A stretch of 40,391 bases of DNA from Paludibacteraceae bacterium (GCA_029974315.1 JARKSE010000031.1:1-40391), one strand, 5' to 3'. Shown: positions 25,987 to 35,254, counted from the first letter of the stretch. A program made the numbers and translations. The notes: generated from the letters alone by a model not told the origin.

Positions 25987-27236
25987 ATCTTAGTTGTTTT
26001 ATCAATTATCGAAGTTATTTTACCGTCACTAAAATAGGTCTCTACCTCATCGCCCACCATTAATTGATCTACAGAACTTACCTTTTTACCCTTTTTCTCC
26101 GTATAAGAATAGCCACGCTTCAATACAAAATACGGATCGGACATTTCTACAAATCGACTCTTCAAATCAAGTTGTTTTTCTTCACTTAAAATGACTTGTT
26201 TTACAGCTTGTTTTATGCCAAACGTTTGTGCCTGTAAATCTAATTGCACCCTGCTTAGTCTCTGTTTTGCTTGTTGTGGCAAACGCATCACTTGCGCCTG
26301 CTGTCTATTCTGAGCATCAGTAATTAATAGTCGCACTTGATTTGCCAATGAACCCACTAAATCTGTAACAAAAACATCGGCATCTTGCAAACTATTCACT
26401 AAAAACTCAGCGGCTGCCGTAGGAGTTTTTACACGCGTGTGTGCTACCAAATCAATAATAGTATCATCACGCTGGTGCCCAATTCCACTAATTATCGGTA
26501 GTGGAAATTGTGAACAATGTAGCGCCAAATTATAGTTGTCAAATGCTGCCAAATCTGACGTTGAACCACCACCACGAATTAATACCACCACATCAAACAA
26601 CTCTTGATTGTCGGCAATTCTTCCTAATGCTGATATTATTGACTGCTCGGTTTGTGAACCTTGCATCACTGCAGGAAAAAGCTTGATGTAAAATTGATAG
26701 CCAAATGTGTTGTTTGAAAGTTGATCTTGAAAATCGCCAAACCCTGCGGCAGATGCTGATGAAATTACAGCAATACGTTGTGGAGCAAATGGCATCTGTA
26801 GCTGTTTATTCATATCAACAACGCCTTCATCAGTCAAGCGACGAATAATTTCTACACGGCGCACAGCCATTTCTCCCACTGTGAATGTAGGATCAATATC
26901 GCGCACATTCAAACTCATGCCGTACAGTTCATGAAACTCAATTTGGCATAGCACCAAAACTTTCATACCAACCGCTAACGATGTACCTGTTGACGATTCA
27001 AAATAAGGTTTCAGCATACGATAGGTAAACGACCAAATCATCGCTTTTTGTCGGGCTACGATCGTGTCTGAATCTGACGATTTTTCAACAAATTCTAAAT
27101 AACAATGTCTGTTAGCATTCTCGTGCAATTCGGCAATTTCGGCACGTATCCAAACGGGCATAGCAAACGACAGTTTAAGCGTTTGTTTGACCTGTTCATT
27201 GAGTTCTAAGAGAGATAAAGAGTGCTTTGGGGACAT
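25983..27236 (-). CDS. xseA: Exodeoxyribonuclease VII large subunit
   Basis: This is the catalytic subunit of ExoVII. The 417-residue protein has an N-terminal OB-fold for ssDNA (about 1-105), the catalytic-domain stretch RIAVISSASAAGFGDF, and the family motifs RGGGSTSDLAAFDN, GIGHQRDDTIID and RVKTPTAAAEF. A helical, Gln-rich region and a C-terminal GYSYTEKKGKKV segment follow. Its ATG shares one base with the stop of the upstream subtilase gene (TAATG). Confidence 0.95.
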   Translation of the reverse strand: MSPKHSLSLLELNEQVKQTLKLSFAMPVWIRAEIAELHENANRHCYLEFVEKSSDSDTIVARQKAMIWSFTYRMLKPYFESSTGTSLAVGMKVLVLCQIEFHELYGMSLNVRDIDPTFTVGEMAVRRVEIIRRLTDEGVVDMNKQLQMPFAPQRIAVISSASAAGFGDFQDQLSNNTFGYQFYIKLFPAVMQGSQTEQSIISALGRIADNQELFDVVVLIRGGGSTSDLAAFDNYNLALHCSQFPLPIISGIGHQRDDTIIDLVAHTRVKTPTAAAEFLVNSLQDADVFVTDLVGSLANQVRLLITDAQNRQQAQVMRLPQQAKQRLSRVQLDLQAQTFGIKQAVKQVILSEEKQLDLKSRFVEMSDPYFVLKRGYSYTEKKGKKVSSVDQLMVGDEVETYFSDGKITSIIDKTTKI

Positions 27237-28810
27237 TATTTACGAATAATTTTATAGACAAAGACGCTGTCTAAGTGATTCAATTTCAAACAATAAACAC
27301 CTTGGTGTAAAGTCGAAAAATCGATATATTCCGAAATTCCTGAAGAGTGCTTACAACCTTGTACGTCGAATAATTCCCACTGTATATCATGGGTGGTGGA
27401 AATAGATAAAAAAGTTTCAACTGGATTAGGAAAACAAATGGGTTTTACATCTGCGCTATTAGAAAGTTTATTCCCCACCACCGACAGATATGCCGAACCA
27501 AAATCAGGGATACCATAACCGTATTGTTCATCAGGAGCCGTATAGCGATCCGATGCTTCAAGAAGCAGTTGTAATAGTTCTATATTTGTTTTCGACGGTA
27601 AAGCCTGCCACAAACAAGCTACAGCGCCTGCTATAATGGGCGACGAAAAAGAAGTCCCGTTGGAAACCGTAACCACATTAGTACTATTTACAACAGCTGC
27701 TGAGGTTCCCATGGCACACACTTCGGGTTTAATTCTCCCATCCGATGAAGGACCAACAGAACTAAAAGAACTAAACGTTTTGTCCGCTTTTACAGCACCG
27801 ACAGCTAAAATACTATCTGCATCTGCTGGTGTAGAGATGTAGTGCCAAGGCAGTGCGCCTTCGTTTCCTGCGCTAATACACAACAACATACCACGGCGCG
27901 CAGCCCAAGTTGCCGCCAAGCTATTTCGAGCTGTACGCCCATTTAAATCAACGTAAGAAAAATTCTGACTGGGATCATCAAACTCGCTATAACCTAACGA
28001 TGAGTTGATAATATCAACACCTAAACTGTCAGCAAATTCTAAGGCAGTCACCCAATTATCAATTTCTAAACGTGATTCAGAAGCATCATCTTCGGTACGA
28101 AAAAGCCAATAAGATGCATCGGGCGCAGTACCCAAATATTGATTAGGAATATTTGCCGCCATAGTCGATAAAACAGCTGTACCGTGTGCTCCTTGATGAA
28201 ACACAGATCCCGAGGGATTAACAAAATCGCGTGTCCCTAACAAACGTCCATGCAAGCGTAAACTATCAAATGCAGTTATTGTATTAACATTTTCAAAACC
28301 GTTATCCAATAGAGCAATCTGTAATCCTTCTCCTCTAAAACAAGCATTGTGCAGCACGGACAAATTTAACATTTGATGTTGTACGCCGGAGTTTATATAA
28401 TTTGAACTAGTTGCAATAACACGATTTTTATGAACACCACGCACAGGAGTTAATGGCGCCCAAGTTAGTTCCACCGAATCGACACACACTAAACTTTTAA
28501 TGGCGTTATACTGCTCATTCGTAGCTAAAACAGTTACACCATTAAACCATTTAGACGTATGTATAACAGATGCGCCCGTTGCTGTAATCGCCTTGACGTA
28601 TTCCGTATTAACTGGAAAATCCATCGAGTCAATAGGACAATTATGTTTCATGCGCCGCGCGATAGCACGTTCTGACAAAAACTCTTGAGGTTGTGATAGG
28701 CTAAAAGGAGAATTAGCCTTATCGTGTAACATTACAAAATAATAGTTCTGAGCTGTAATCGAAAACACACAGCCCCAAAAGCAAAATAATATGTAAAAAA
28801 CACGTTTCAT
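27236..28810 (-). CDS. Secreted subtilisin-like serine protease (S8) with T9SS C-terminal sorting domain
   Basis: The 524-residue protein has a signal peptide (about 1-20), an N-terminal propeptide-like region, and a complete S8 triad: Asp169 (LLDNGF), His209 (GAHGTAV) and Ser387 (NGTSFSSP), with oxyanion Asn316 (SAGNEG). The last roughly 75 residues begin PICFPNPVETFLSI and end with VYCLKLNHLDSVFVYKIIRK, a type A T9SS sorting domain, so it is exported across the outer membrane and anchored or released. The gene is wedged between mnmA and xseA with one-base overlaps on both sides. Its substrate is unknown. Confidence 0.94.
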   Translation of the reverse strand: MKRVFYILFCFWGCVFSITAQNYYFVMLHDKANSPFSLSQPQEFLSERAIARRMKHNCPIDSMDFPVNTEYVKAITATGASVIHTSKWFNGVTVLATNEQYNAIKSLVCVDSVELTWAPLTPVRGVHKNRVIATSSNYINSGVQHQMLNLSVLHNACFRGEGLQIALLDNGFENVNTITAFDSLRLHGRLLGTRDFVNPSGSVFHQGAHGTAVLSTMAANIPNQYLGTAPDASYWLFRTEDDASESRLEIDNWVTALEFADSLGVDIINSSLGYSEFDDPSQNFSYVDLNGRTARNSLAATWAARRGMLLCISAGNEGALPWHYISTPADADSILAVGAVKADKTFSSFSSVGPSSDGRIKPEVCAMGTSAAVVNSTNVVTVSNGTSFSSPIIAGAVACLWQALPSKTNIELLQLLLEASDRYTAPDEQYGYGIPDFGSAYLSVVGNKLSNSADVKPICFPNPVETFLSISTTHDIQWELFDVQGCKHSSGISEYIDFSTLHQGVYCLKLNHLDSVFVYKIIRK

Positions 28811-29898
28811 TAGGCTATAAACCCACCGCCAACAACACGATTATTTTGATATAATACTACCGATTGACCAGGCGTAACGCCCCAAACAGATTCTTTAAAC
28901 GTAAGTGTTGCCACGGATCCATTCACTTCAACCGTTGCCTCTATTGGCGCACTTTTATAACGGATACGAGCCAGTACCTTGTTGTTTCTCGCCAATAGTT
29001 CCATCGATGTAAATCGGCAATTTTTAGCACGCAAAGTTGTGGTAAATAATTCGTCACGATCGCCAAGAATTACACTGTTTTTTGCAGCATCAATACCAAG
29101 TACATATTTAGGAGTACCGAAGGCAACGCCCAATCCTTTACGCTGTCCAACTGTATAATTCGGAAATCCGTGATGCCGACCAACTACCTCTCCTCGTGTA
29201 TTCACAAAATCGCCAGGTTTACTTATTTTGTCAAAATCATCCACATTATCCGACAGAAACTGGCGATAATCATTGTCGGGAATAAAACAGATTTCTTGAC
29301 TTTCTGTTTTTTGAGATAACTTTTCAAAACCACGTTCGAGTGCCATTTTACGCACTTCTTGTTTTGTAAATCCACCCAACGGGAATAGCGTACGTGCTAA
29401 ATTTTCCTCAGTCAACATCCATAAGAAATAAGTTTGATCTTTTTGTGTATCAACAGCATTTCCCAAAAACCAATGCCCTTTTTCATGAATCACTTGAGCA
29501 TAATGCCCCGTAGCAATATGCGAGCAACCAAACTCATCAGCCATGTTGAGCAACTCACCCCATTTTATCGAAGAATTACATAGCACGCACGGATTTGGTG
29601 TTCGTCCTTGCATATATTCATCTATAAAATTACGAATGACGTGATCTTGGAATGTTTGTCGAAAATCCAAAATATGATGTTCAAATCCTAACTTTTCGCA
29701 CATATGTTTAGCCTCCATAATAGAATCGATACTACAACAGCCCTTGTCTTTGGCTAAACAACTTTCCTTAATGCTGTCATACGTACGAAAGGTAACACCA
29801 ACTAATTCATAACCTTGCTCTAAAAGCAACATAGCTGCCATAGTACTATCGATACCGCCGCTCATTGCCATCAACACTTTATCTTTTTTTGGTGCCAT
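28810..29898 (-). CDS. mnmA: tRNA-specific 2-thiouridylase MnmA
   Basis: It thiolates U34 of tRNA-Lys, -Glu and -Gln. The 362-residue protein has the PP-loop SGGIDS at 13-18, the catalytic Cys107 in NPCVLCN and the partner Cys204 in EICFIPD, and the TGHYAQV motif. Four more Cys at 47, 54, 55 and 67 (GCCSIDSIMEAKHMC) form a cluster also seen, from memory, in other Bacteroidota MnmA proteins. The stop overlaps the subtilase start (TAATG). A TACTTTTG element is 25 bases upstream. Confidence 0.96.
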   Translation of the reverse strand: MAPKKDKVLMAMSGGIDSTMAAMLLLEQGYELVGVTFRTYDSIKESCLAKDKGCCSIDSIMEAKHMCEKLGFEHHILDFRQTFQDHVIRNFIDEYMQGRTPNPCVLCNSSIKWGELLNMADEFGCSHIATGHYAQVIHEKGHWFLGNAVDTQKDQTYFLWMLTEENLARTLFPLGGFTKQEVRKMALERGFEKLSQKTESQEICFIPDNDYRQFLSDNVDDFDKISKPGDFVNTRGEVVGRHHGFPNYTVGQRKGLGVAFGTPKYVLGIDAAKNSVILGDRDELFTTTLRAKNCRFTSMELLARNNKVLARIRYKSAPIEATVEVNGSVATLTFKESVWGVTPGQSVVLYQNNRVVGGGFIA

Positions 29899-29922
29899 AA
29901 TTACTTAATTTGCATCCTTATA

Positions 29923-29930
29923 CAAAAGTA
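29923..29930 (-). promoter_or_regulatory. Promoter -7 element of the mnmA operon
   Basis: TACTTTTG on the minus strand is an exact TAnnTTTG match, 24 bases upstream of the mnmA ATG. No clear -33 TTTG is seen. Confidence 0.5.
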
Positions 29931-29962
29931 CGAAAAAGTTCCGATAAAGAAGTTTGAATACA

Positions 29963-31993
29963 TTAAATCTTCCATTGTAAATGTATGCGAAAATCTGTAC
30001 GATGATTTCCTTGAATTGTTTCTCCACCCGTCCCTATTTGCTGACGATTATCTGTATAATAAGTTTGAGCCACTCGTAAAAAAACTCTCAATTGCGCATT
30101 AATTTTATAATCCACATTCAGATACCAACGATTACCAACTCCGTATAGCGCAGGCGTATAGAATGCATAAGGCACATCACGCTCATACAGATAAAAACGA
30201 TTTTCATAAGCTGGTGCATCAAAAAACTCATACCTTGCTGCTAACGTCAAATCAATCCATGGCAACGTATAAACCACGTCTTGCGTTATCAAAAATCCAA
30301 ATGTTGGATCAACTGCACCTAAGCGCACACAGTTCCATTCTACGACATTTTTAAAGCTCACGTGATCTACTTGATATGCAATCATATATCGTAATGATGC
30401 TTTTTGCTGATCGCTCACTAAAGTTGAGGGTTGTTCGTCAGGAAGTTTCAGATTTTTCTCTTTTTGTTCAAAACGAAATCGTCCATACATCTCCACGTGA
30501 CGATTGGGCATATACTCCACCTGCAACAAAGTTTCATATCCAGAAGATGGTTTGTTTACTTGATAAGCCAACCACGATGCATGAAATAAATCGGCGTACG
30601 CTGACACTTTCCATTGGCGTACAGGTTTAAGTTCTGCACCCATGTACACTCCATTTTCATTATTTGTACGACTACTTTCGCCAAACCCATTGGAGAAAAA
30701 GAGATCATATTTTTTCGAATAAAAACGCTGTAACACTGCTAAATTCAACACTGAAACCGGAGCAAATAGCAATCCATTCAATGTGGCTACACCACCAGCA
30801 TCGTTTACAGCTGTTTCGCCAAAAAATCGGAAAAAACGCCATGCAAAAAGGTAATCAAGACTTCCTGCGAATTGTGATTTTCCACGAAAATAATAGAGTT
30901 GATAAGGATTAGGCTCATAGTCAAGAGGAGTGTTGAGCCAGGTTTGAGTAGCGGTTAAACCTAAACGAAAAAAACGATGACGATACGTCAAATTTCCGCC
31001 TAGCACTTGTTGATTAACAGTACGTTTCCGTTCAAAATCGGTAGGTAAACGATGTAATCCGTCGGTTTTAAACGACGAAAAACTACCACCTGACGTGTCG
31101 GCATCCATCTGACGAAATGAATAAAAAGCAGAAATTTTAAAATCATCAAATTCAGCCGTGGCACCAACTCCTCTAAAGAAATTGTATTCATCTGTTGAAG
31201 CATGCCGCTTCAACCCTTGCGAACGTGTAGTGATATTAGTTACCAAACTCGATTTTCCAAGTCGCATATCCTGCTGCATCACCAAACCTTGACCAAAATT
31301 GGCACGATAATCGCCCACAACAATGGACGAAAATTTCCATAGTTTATTGATTTGTAAAAATCCTGAATAAGAATCGTAACCTTTGTTATAGGTCCCATAA
31401 AACGGTTCGCCTGCGTCTTTTTCGGCTGTCAAACCGAGTTGTAACTTATCAGAGCTTTTTAAACGATATTTAAGTGATGTATAAAATGGATCGCCCAAAT
31501 AAGATGGTGTCACATCGGGCGAGTAACCATGTTTTGGTTCAAATGTACCATCAAATCTTAGTATCAACTCATGACGACTGGCTCGCATCACATCACGAAA
31601 ATTCCAACCGCCTGCCGCCTCATGAGCAGAACCAACAGTAACAAATGGCAGTAACATTTGTATTGTAAACAGATCCATACCTTCAACCAGTTGCAACTCG
31701 TAAATGGTGCGCATAGAATCTACTTTATAGATGTAGTAAGAGAAATTTTCAATTTGAATATCCGACAGAAAACGCAGTTGTGCTAACTGATCCGGCGTTG
31801 TATTATTAAGATTTATAGGGTTTTCATAAAAGGCGATTAACTCATCGTATAGGTCGCTATAATCTATATCAGATTCATTGGTTTCCATCAGTTGACCGTA
31901 AATCTTTTCAATGACATGCTCTATAGCAAACTCTTGTCCCGTTCCATAAACGCACAACAAAAGCGAAACAAGTATGAAGCCTAAGCGTTTCAT
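29963..31993 (-). CDS. Predicted outer-membrane barrel protein with N-terminal helix-hairpin-helix repeats
   Basis: The 676-residue protein has a signal peptide (KRLGFILVSLLLCVYGTGQ). Residues about 45-120 contain two helix-hairpin-helix-like units (INLNNTTPDQLAQLRFLS and YELQLVEGMDLFTIQMLLPF), of the kind that binds DNA in ComEA. The remaining roughly 550 residues alternate short hydrophobic and aromatic strands with polar turns and end in HLQWKI, as expected of a large beta-barrel. Exported HHH-plus-barrel proteins of this type are common in Bacteroidota, but I know no proven function. It overlaps the upstream barrel gene by 4 bases (ATGA). Confidence 0.8.
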   Translation of the reverse strand: MKRLGFILVSLLLCVYGTGQEFAIEHVIEKIYGQLMETNESDIDYSDLYDELIAFYENPINLNNTTPDQLAQLRFLSDIQIENFSYYIYKVDSMRTIYELQLVEGMDLFTIQMLLPFVTVGSAHEAAGGWNFRDVMRASRHELILRFDGTFEPKHGYSPDVTPSYLGDPFYTSLKYRLKSSDKLQLGLTAEKDAGEPFYGTYNKGYDSYSGFLQINKLWKFSSIVVGDYRANFGQGLVMQQDMRLGKSSLVTNITTRSQGLKRHASTDEYNFFRGVGATAEFDDFKISAFYSFRQMDADTSGGSFSSFKTDGLHRLPTDFERKRTVNQQVLGGNLTYRHRFFRLGLTATQTWLNTPLDYEPNPYQLYYFRGKSQFAGSLDYLFAWRFFRFFGETAVNDAGGVATLNGLLFAPVSVLNLAVLQRFYSKKYDLFFSNGFGESSRTNNENGVYMGAELKPVRQWKVSAYADLFHASWLAYQVNKPSSGYETLLQVEYMPNRHVEMYGRFRFEQKEKNLKLPDEQPSTLVSDQQKASLRYMIAYQVDHVSFKNVVEWNCVRLGAVDPTFGFLITQDVVYTLPWIDLTLAARYEFFDAPAYENRFYLYERDVPYAFYTPALYGVGNRWYLNVDYKINAQLRVFLRVAQTYYTDNRQQIGTGGETIQGNHRTDFRIHLQWKI

Positions 31994-32808
31994 TTAAACT
32001 GATATTGTAAAACACCCATCATGGTTAAACCCAACGGATAGCGATATTCGGTATGTAAATGAAATCGAAAACCGTCAAAAGCAACAGCAGCACCCAATGT
32101 TGGTACAAAATAATCAGAACCATAACCGCCTACACGCACCATAAATTCATCGAAAGGTGCATATTCAAAACCTGTTGCCCAACGCACCGATGAATGTACC
32201 TCTTTATCAACTTGAACTAACCACGACACTTTTTCGTGCAACCGATAATTAGTACCAAGACTAAATACAGATGGCAACGATTTTGTAAGTAAATCAGTTT
32301 TAATTTTTGAAAATACCGGATTAAACACATTTATACCAATCATAAAATTAGGTAAAACCTGAAGCTGAACCCCAACTTGTGTCGTAAATGTACCACGATA
32401 ACGCTCTGAAGACGACAAGTAAAGCGTATAATAATCAAACTCCACGCCTATATTCAACTTCTCTCCAAAACTACGCGATACGGTAATTGCTGACAATATT
32501 TCATTATACGAAGCATAACCAAAATAAGAAAACGAAGCACCAATATTGATATATTTTGTTGGTACAGCAACACTTGCTACTGCATTTCCTAACTCACGAG
32601 TGATATATCTGTTTTCATACAACACTGTGAGGATTAAATTTTTACTTTGCCCTAAAGCAGCCGGATTTTGAAACGGTTGCCAATCGGAATTATAGGCTAC
32701 GAAAGCATTGCCGGGTGCATAAGAACTCGGTACAATGGTAGCAACTTGTGCATGAAGTGATAAAAAACCCCAAAATAAGAGCAATAAAAACAGATAAATT
32801 CTACCCAT
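31990..32808 (-). CDS. Outer-membrane beta-barrel protein, PorV/PorQ-like
   Basis: From the ATG at 32808 it is 272 residues with a signal peptide (GRIYLFLLLLFWGFLSLHAQ). An upstream in-frame ATG (32916) would put 36 non-signal residues in front, so it is rejected. The mature part looks like a 12-16-strand barrel with FQNPAALGQ near the N-terminus, a motif often seen in PorV/PorQ/PorP-type barrels. PorQ and PorV work in the T9SS, but assignment to either is uncertain without a search. It is coupled to the HHH barrel gene by ATGA. Confidence 0.72.
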   Translation of the reverse strand: MGRIYLFLLLLFWGFLSLHAQVATIVPSSYAPGNAFVAYNSDWQPFQNPAALGQSKNLILTVLYENRYITRELGNAVASVAVPTKYINIGASFSYFGYASYNEILSAITVSRSFGEKLNIGVEFDYYTLYLSSSERYRGTFTTQVGVQLQVLPNFMIGINVFNPVFSKIKTDLLTKSLPSVFSLGTNYRLHEKVSWLVQVDKEVHSSVRWATGFEYAPFDEFMVRVGGYGSDYFVPTLGAAVAFDGFRFHLHTEYRYPLGLTMMGVLQYQFK

Positions 32809-32892
32809 CGGCACACTTTTTGTCGAACTATTTAAAAGCAGATAAAAATAGATAATTGTTTTAAAACATGCAACTGTATCCGAACAAATCAC

Positions 32893-32900
32893 TAATTTTG
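32893..32900 (+). promoter_or_regulatory. Promoter -7 element of the DUF4294 gene
   Basis: TAATTTTG, an exact TAnnTTTG match, ends 7 bases before the ATG at 32908. A start 5-8 bases downstream of it would make the transcript leaderless or nearly so. No -33 TTTG is evident. Confidence 0.45.
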
Positions 32901-32907
32901 TGCTATT

Positions 32908-33519
32908 ATGAAACATTGGGTTTTCTTGCTTTGTTTGCTGGGCGTGATTCCATTTGAATTATCAGCTCAAACAACCATTTTAAAAAACACCGAAGGTAAA
33001 GTGGTTGGTTACCGTGTGCCTATAGAAGTACAAGGCAACGATACCATTTTTCTCTTTAATTTACCCAATGTCTATATTTTTCCTCCTATGAAATTTAAAA
33101 ATAGACAGCAGGAAAAATATTATTGGAAATTGGTACGTGACGTCAAGAAAACACTCCCTTACGCCAAATTGGTAACACGGGTAATAAAAGAGACTAACGA
33201 CACACTCTTGCGCATAAATAGCAGTCGTGAACGCGATCGTTATATGAAAAAATTTGAAAAAGAGATTTACAAAAAACATGAAGGCGAATTCAAAAAAATG
33301 ACGTTTAGCCAAGGTAAACTACTTATTCGACTTATCGACCGAGAGTGCGAAGCTACTTCGTATGAGTTGATAAAAGCTTATCGTGGCAGTTTTACGGCTG
33401 GTTTTTACCAACTCTTTGCAAAAATGTTTGGCGCCGATCTTAAATCAGAATATGGAAGCGGTAAAAACGATGAGCTTATCGAGCGGATTATTCTGCAAGT
33501 AGAATCAGGACAGCTATAA
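32908..33519 (+). CDS. DUF4294 family exported protein
   Basis: The 203-residue protein has a signal peptide ([20 protein letters not shown]) and matches the DUF4294 family by its core: [11 protein letters not shown], the charged [18 protein letters not shown] stretch, a lysine-rich helix ([17 protein letters not shown]), [18 protein letters not shown], and [21 protein letters not shown]. It is probably periplasmic. The function is unknown. It is divergent from the PorV/PorQ-like barrel gene and 37 bases upstream of cysK. Confidence 0.85.
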   Translation: MKHWVFLLCLLGVIPFELSAQTTILKNTEGKVVGYRVPIEVQGNDTIFLFNLPNVYIFPPMKFKNRQQEKYYWKLVRDVKKTLPYAKLVTRVIKETNDTLLRINSSRERDRYMKKFEKEIYKKHEGEFKKMTFSQGKLLIRLIDRECEATSYELIKAYRGSFTAGFYQLFAKMFGADLKSEYGSGKNDELIERIILQVESGQL

Positions 33520-33556
33520 AAAAATACTTTCGATTTACAACATAAACTTTTCAACC

Positions 33557-34507
33557 ATGGCTAAAATTGCAAAACAGTTAACTGAACTTATAGGTAACAC
33601 TCCACTTTTAGAACTGTCCAAATTTAATGCATATCACCATTTGGAAGCAACGATTATTGCAAAATTAGAGTCGTTCAATCCTGCTGGATGCGTTAAAGAG
33701 CGCATTGCCTTAGCTATGATTGAAGAGGCTGAATCCAAAGGGTTACTCAAACCCGACAGTGAAATTATTGAACCTACCAGTGGAAATACCGGCATTGGAT
33801 TGGCCATGGTAGCCACAATAAAAGGCTATAAACTCACGCTCACTATGCCCGAAACGATGAGCTTAGAACGTCGCAATTTACTCAAAGCTTTTGGTGCAAA
33901 TTTAGTGTTAACTCCGGGCACAGAAGGAATGAAAGGCGCTATAAACAAGGCACTTGAACTCCATAAAGCTACCCCAAACTCGTTTATACCGCAACAGTTT
34001 GAAAACAGCGCTAATCCTGCTGTTCATAGAAAGACTACTGGCGAAGAAATTTGGCGAGATACTGAAGGCAGAATCGATATTTTTGTTGCCGGTGTAGGAA
34101 CTGGCGGAACCATTAGTGGTGTTGGTGAAGCACTACACACTCATAATCCTAATATTCAAATAATTGCAGTAGAACCTGCCGACTCGCCTGTTCTCTCTGG
34201 TGGAAAAGCTGGCGCACACAAAATACAAGGCATTGGTGCAGGATTTATACCCCAAAATTATAATTCGTCTGTAGTAAATGAAGTGCTTACAGTAAGCAAC
34301 GATGATGCTATACGCACAGCTCGTGAACTTACAAAAAAAGAGGGATTGTTGGTCGGCATCTCATCGGGAGCGGCAACATACGGCGCTTTACTTCTGGCTA
34401 AACGCCCCGAAAACAAAGGAAAAGTTATTGTAACTCTGCTGCCTGATACCGGAGAGCGTTATTTATCTACTATGTTGTATGACTTCGATGGCTATCCTCT
34501 GACGTAA
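33557..34507 (+). CDS. cysK: Cysteine synthase A (O-acetylserine sulfhydrylase)
   Basis: This PLP enzyme makes cysteine from O-acetylserine and sulfide. The 316-residue protein has the PLP lysine, Lys47, in [11 protein letters not shown] (most relatives read NPAGSVKDRIA), the substrate loop [12 protein letters not shown], the phosphate-binding [12 protein letters not shown], and [12 protein letters not shown]. The length is normal. A TACTTTCG near-match to the -7 element lies upstream, but readthrough from the DUF4294 gene is equally likely. It converges on the DUF456 gene with 8 bases between stops. Confidence 0.97.
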   Translation: MAKIAKQLTELIGNTPLLELSKFNAYHHLEATIIAKLESFNPAGCVKERIALAMIEEAESKGLLKPDSEIIEPTSGNTGIGLAMVATIKGYKLTLTMPETMSLERRNLLKAFGANLVLTPGTEGMKGAINKALELHKATPNSFIPQQFENSANPAVHRKTTGEEIWRDTEGRIDIFVAGVGTGGTISGVGEALHTHNPNIQIIAVEPADSPVLSGGKAGAHKIQGIGAGFIPQNYNSSVVNEVLTVSNDDAIRTARELTKKEGLLVGISSGAATYGALLLAKRPENKGKVIVTLLPDTGERYLSTMLYDFDGYPLT

Positions 34508-34515
34508 AACTCAAA

Positions 34516-35013
34516 TCAAAAAGCTGTTGCTACTATTGTCCACACATCTCTTACGTAGATGTAGATAAAAACAATTCCTATAAGCAGTTTCAACACGGTG
34601 CCTGCTAAGAAACCAATAAACGTTCCAAATCCAATTTTTAAAGCTATTGGAGAAGGTTTTCCTGCTATCAGTTCACCCATCACTGCGCCTACAAAAGGGA
34701 AAATAAGCATTCCCCAAGGTGGCAGAATAAACAAACCTAAAACCATTCCCAATGTACTGCCCCAAGTACCATATTTACTGCTACCGTATTTTTTAGTGCC
34801 CCAAATAGGTAAAAAGTAATCGACAATTTGAATGATTACAACAACAATACCCCAACCGATAAGAAATGACCATGAGTAGTCTATGAGTGTTGTTAAATGT
34901 AATAACACAATACCTAAATAGCTTAAGGGAATACCCGGTAAAACAGGTAAAATACTTCCCAAAAACCCTACGATAATAAGAATAGCAGCAGTAATAATTA
35001 AAAATAGATCCAT
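34516..35013 (-). CDS. DUF456 family small integral membrane protein
   Basis: From the ATG at 35013 the protein is 165 residues and very hydrophobic, with about five helices. It has the family's Gly-rich turns SILPVLPGIPLSYLG, LPIWGTKKYGSSKYGTWGS, and PFVGAVMGELIAG, typical of DUF456. An in-frame ATG at 35052 would include the TATTTTTG promoter element at 35040-35047 in the coding region, so the later start is preferred. The function is unknown. Confidence 0.85.
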   Translation of the reverse strand: MDLFLIITAAILIIVGFLGSILPVLPGIPLSYLGIVLLHLTTLIDYSWSFLIGWGIVVVIIQIVDYFLPIWGTKKYGSSKYGTWGSTLGMVLGLFILPPWGMLIFPFVGAVMGELIAGKPSPIALKIGFGTFIGFLAGTVLKLLIGIVFIYIYVRDVWTIVATAF

Positions 35014-35039
35014 GAGTGATGAGTGTAAATTTCTATCGA

Positions 35040-35047
35040 CAAAAATA
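35040..35047 (-). promoter_or_regulatory. Promoter -7 element of the DUF456 gene
   Basis: TATTTTTG is on the minus strand, with the ATG at 35013, giving a leader of about 20 bases. It lies just downstream of the candidate RNA terminator (35062-35097). Confidence 0.5.
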
Positions 35048-35061
35048 CTCATTTCTTATGA

Positions 35062-35097
35062 TAAAAAAGTGAGATTTATGGAATCATAAATCTCACT
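35062..35097 (-). terminator. Terminator of the candidate small RNA
   Basis: AGTGAGATTTATG (35097-35085) pairs perfectly over 13 bp with CATAAATCTCACT (35080-35068), with a 4-base loop. The minus-strand T-run follows at 35068-35063. Confidence 0.9.
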
Positions 35098-35219
35098 AAA
35101 GAGCAATAGAGCTGCCTCAACCCTAAATGTATCCCACTTACATCCTTATTATGTTACTTTTAGCCAAAAAAGTGGGGACTAAAAGCCTAAGGCAATACCA
35201 AAGTTGCTCGTGTGCAATT
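35062..35219 (-). ncRNA. Candidate structured small RNA (6S-like long hairpin)
   Basis: On the minus strand a long rod can form. GAGCAA (35209-35204) pairs with TTGCTC (35106-35101). After an asymmetric internal loop, nine pairs join 35195-35187 with 35120-35112. A large bubble follows (35186-35178 against 35131-35121), then seven pairs, 35176-35170 with 35139-35133, cap the rod. A promoter-like pair lies at 35254-35226, and a terminator hairpin with a T-run closes it at 35097-35062. No protein frame of note occupies the stretch. Closing stem, central bubble and apical stem are the layout of 6S RNA, which binds RNA polymerase, but identity to that family is unproven. Confidence 0.5.
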
Positions 35220-35225
35220 GCATAG

Positions 35226-35254
35226 CAAATATGCAATATTTTTATTAAAGCAAA
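35226..35254 (-). promoter_or_regulatory. Possible promoter of the candidate small RNA
   Basis: The minus strand shows TTTG (35254-35251), 17 bases, and CATATTTG (35233-35226), one mismatch from TAnnTTTG with a slightly short spacer. The predicted start, about 35219, sits 10 bases before the closing stem of the rod. Confidence 0.4.
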
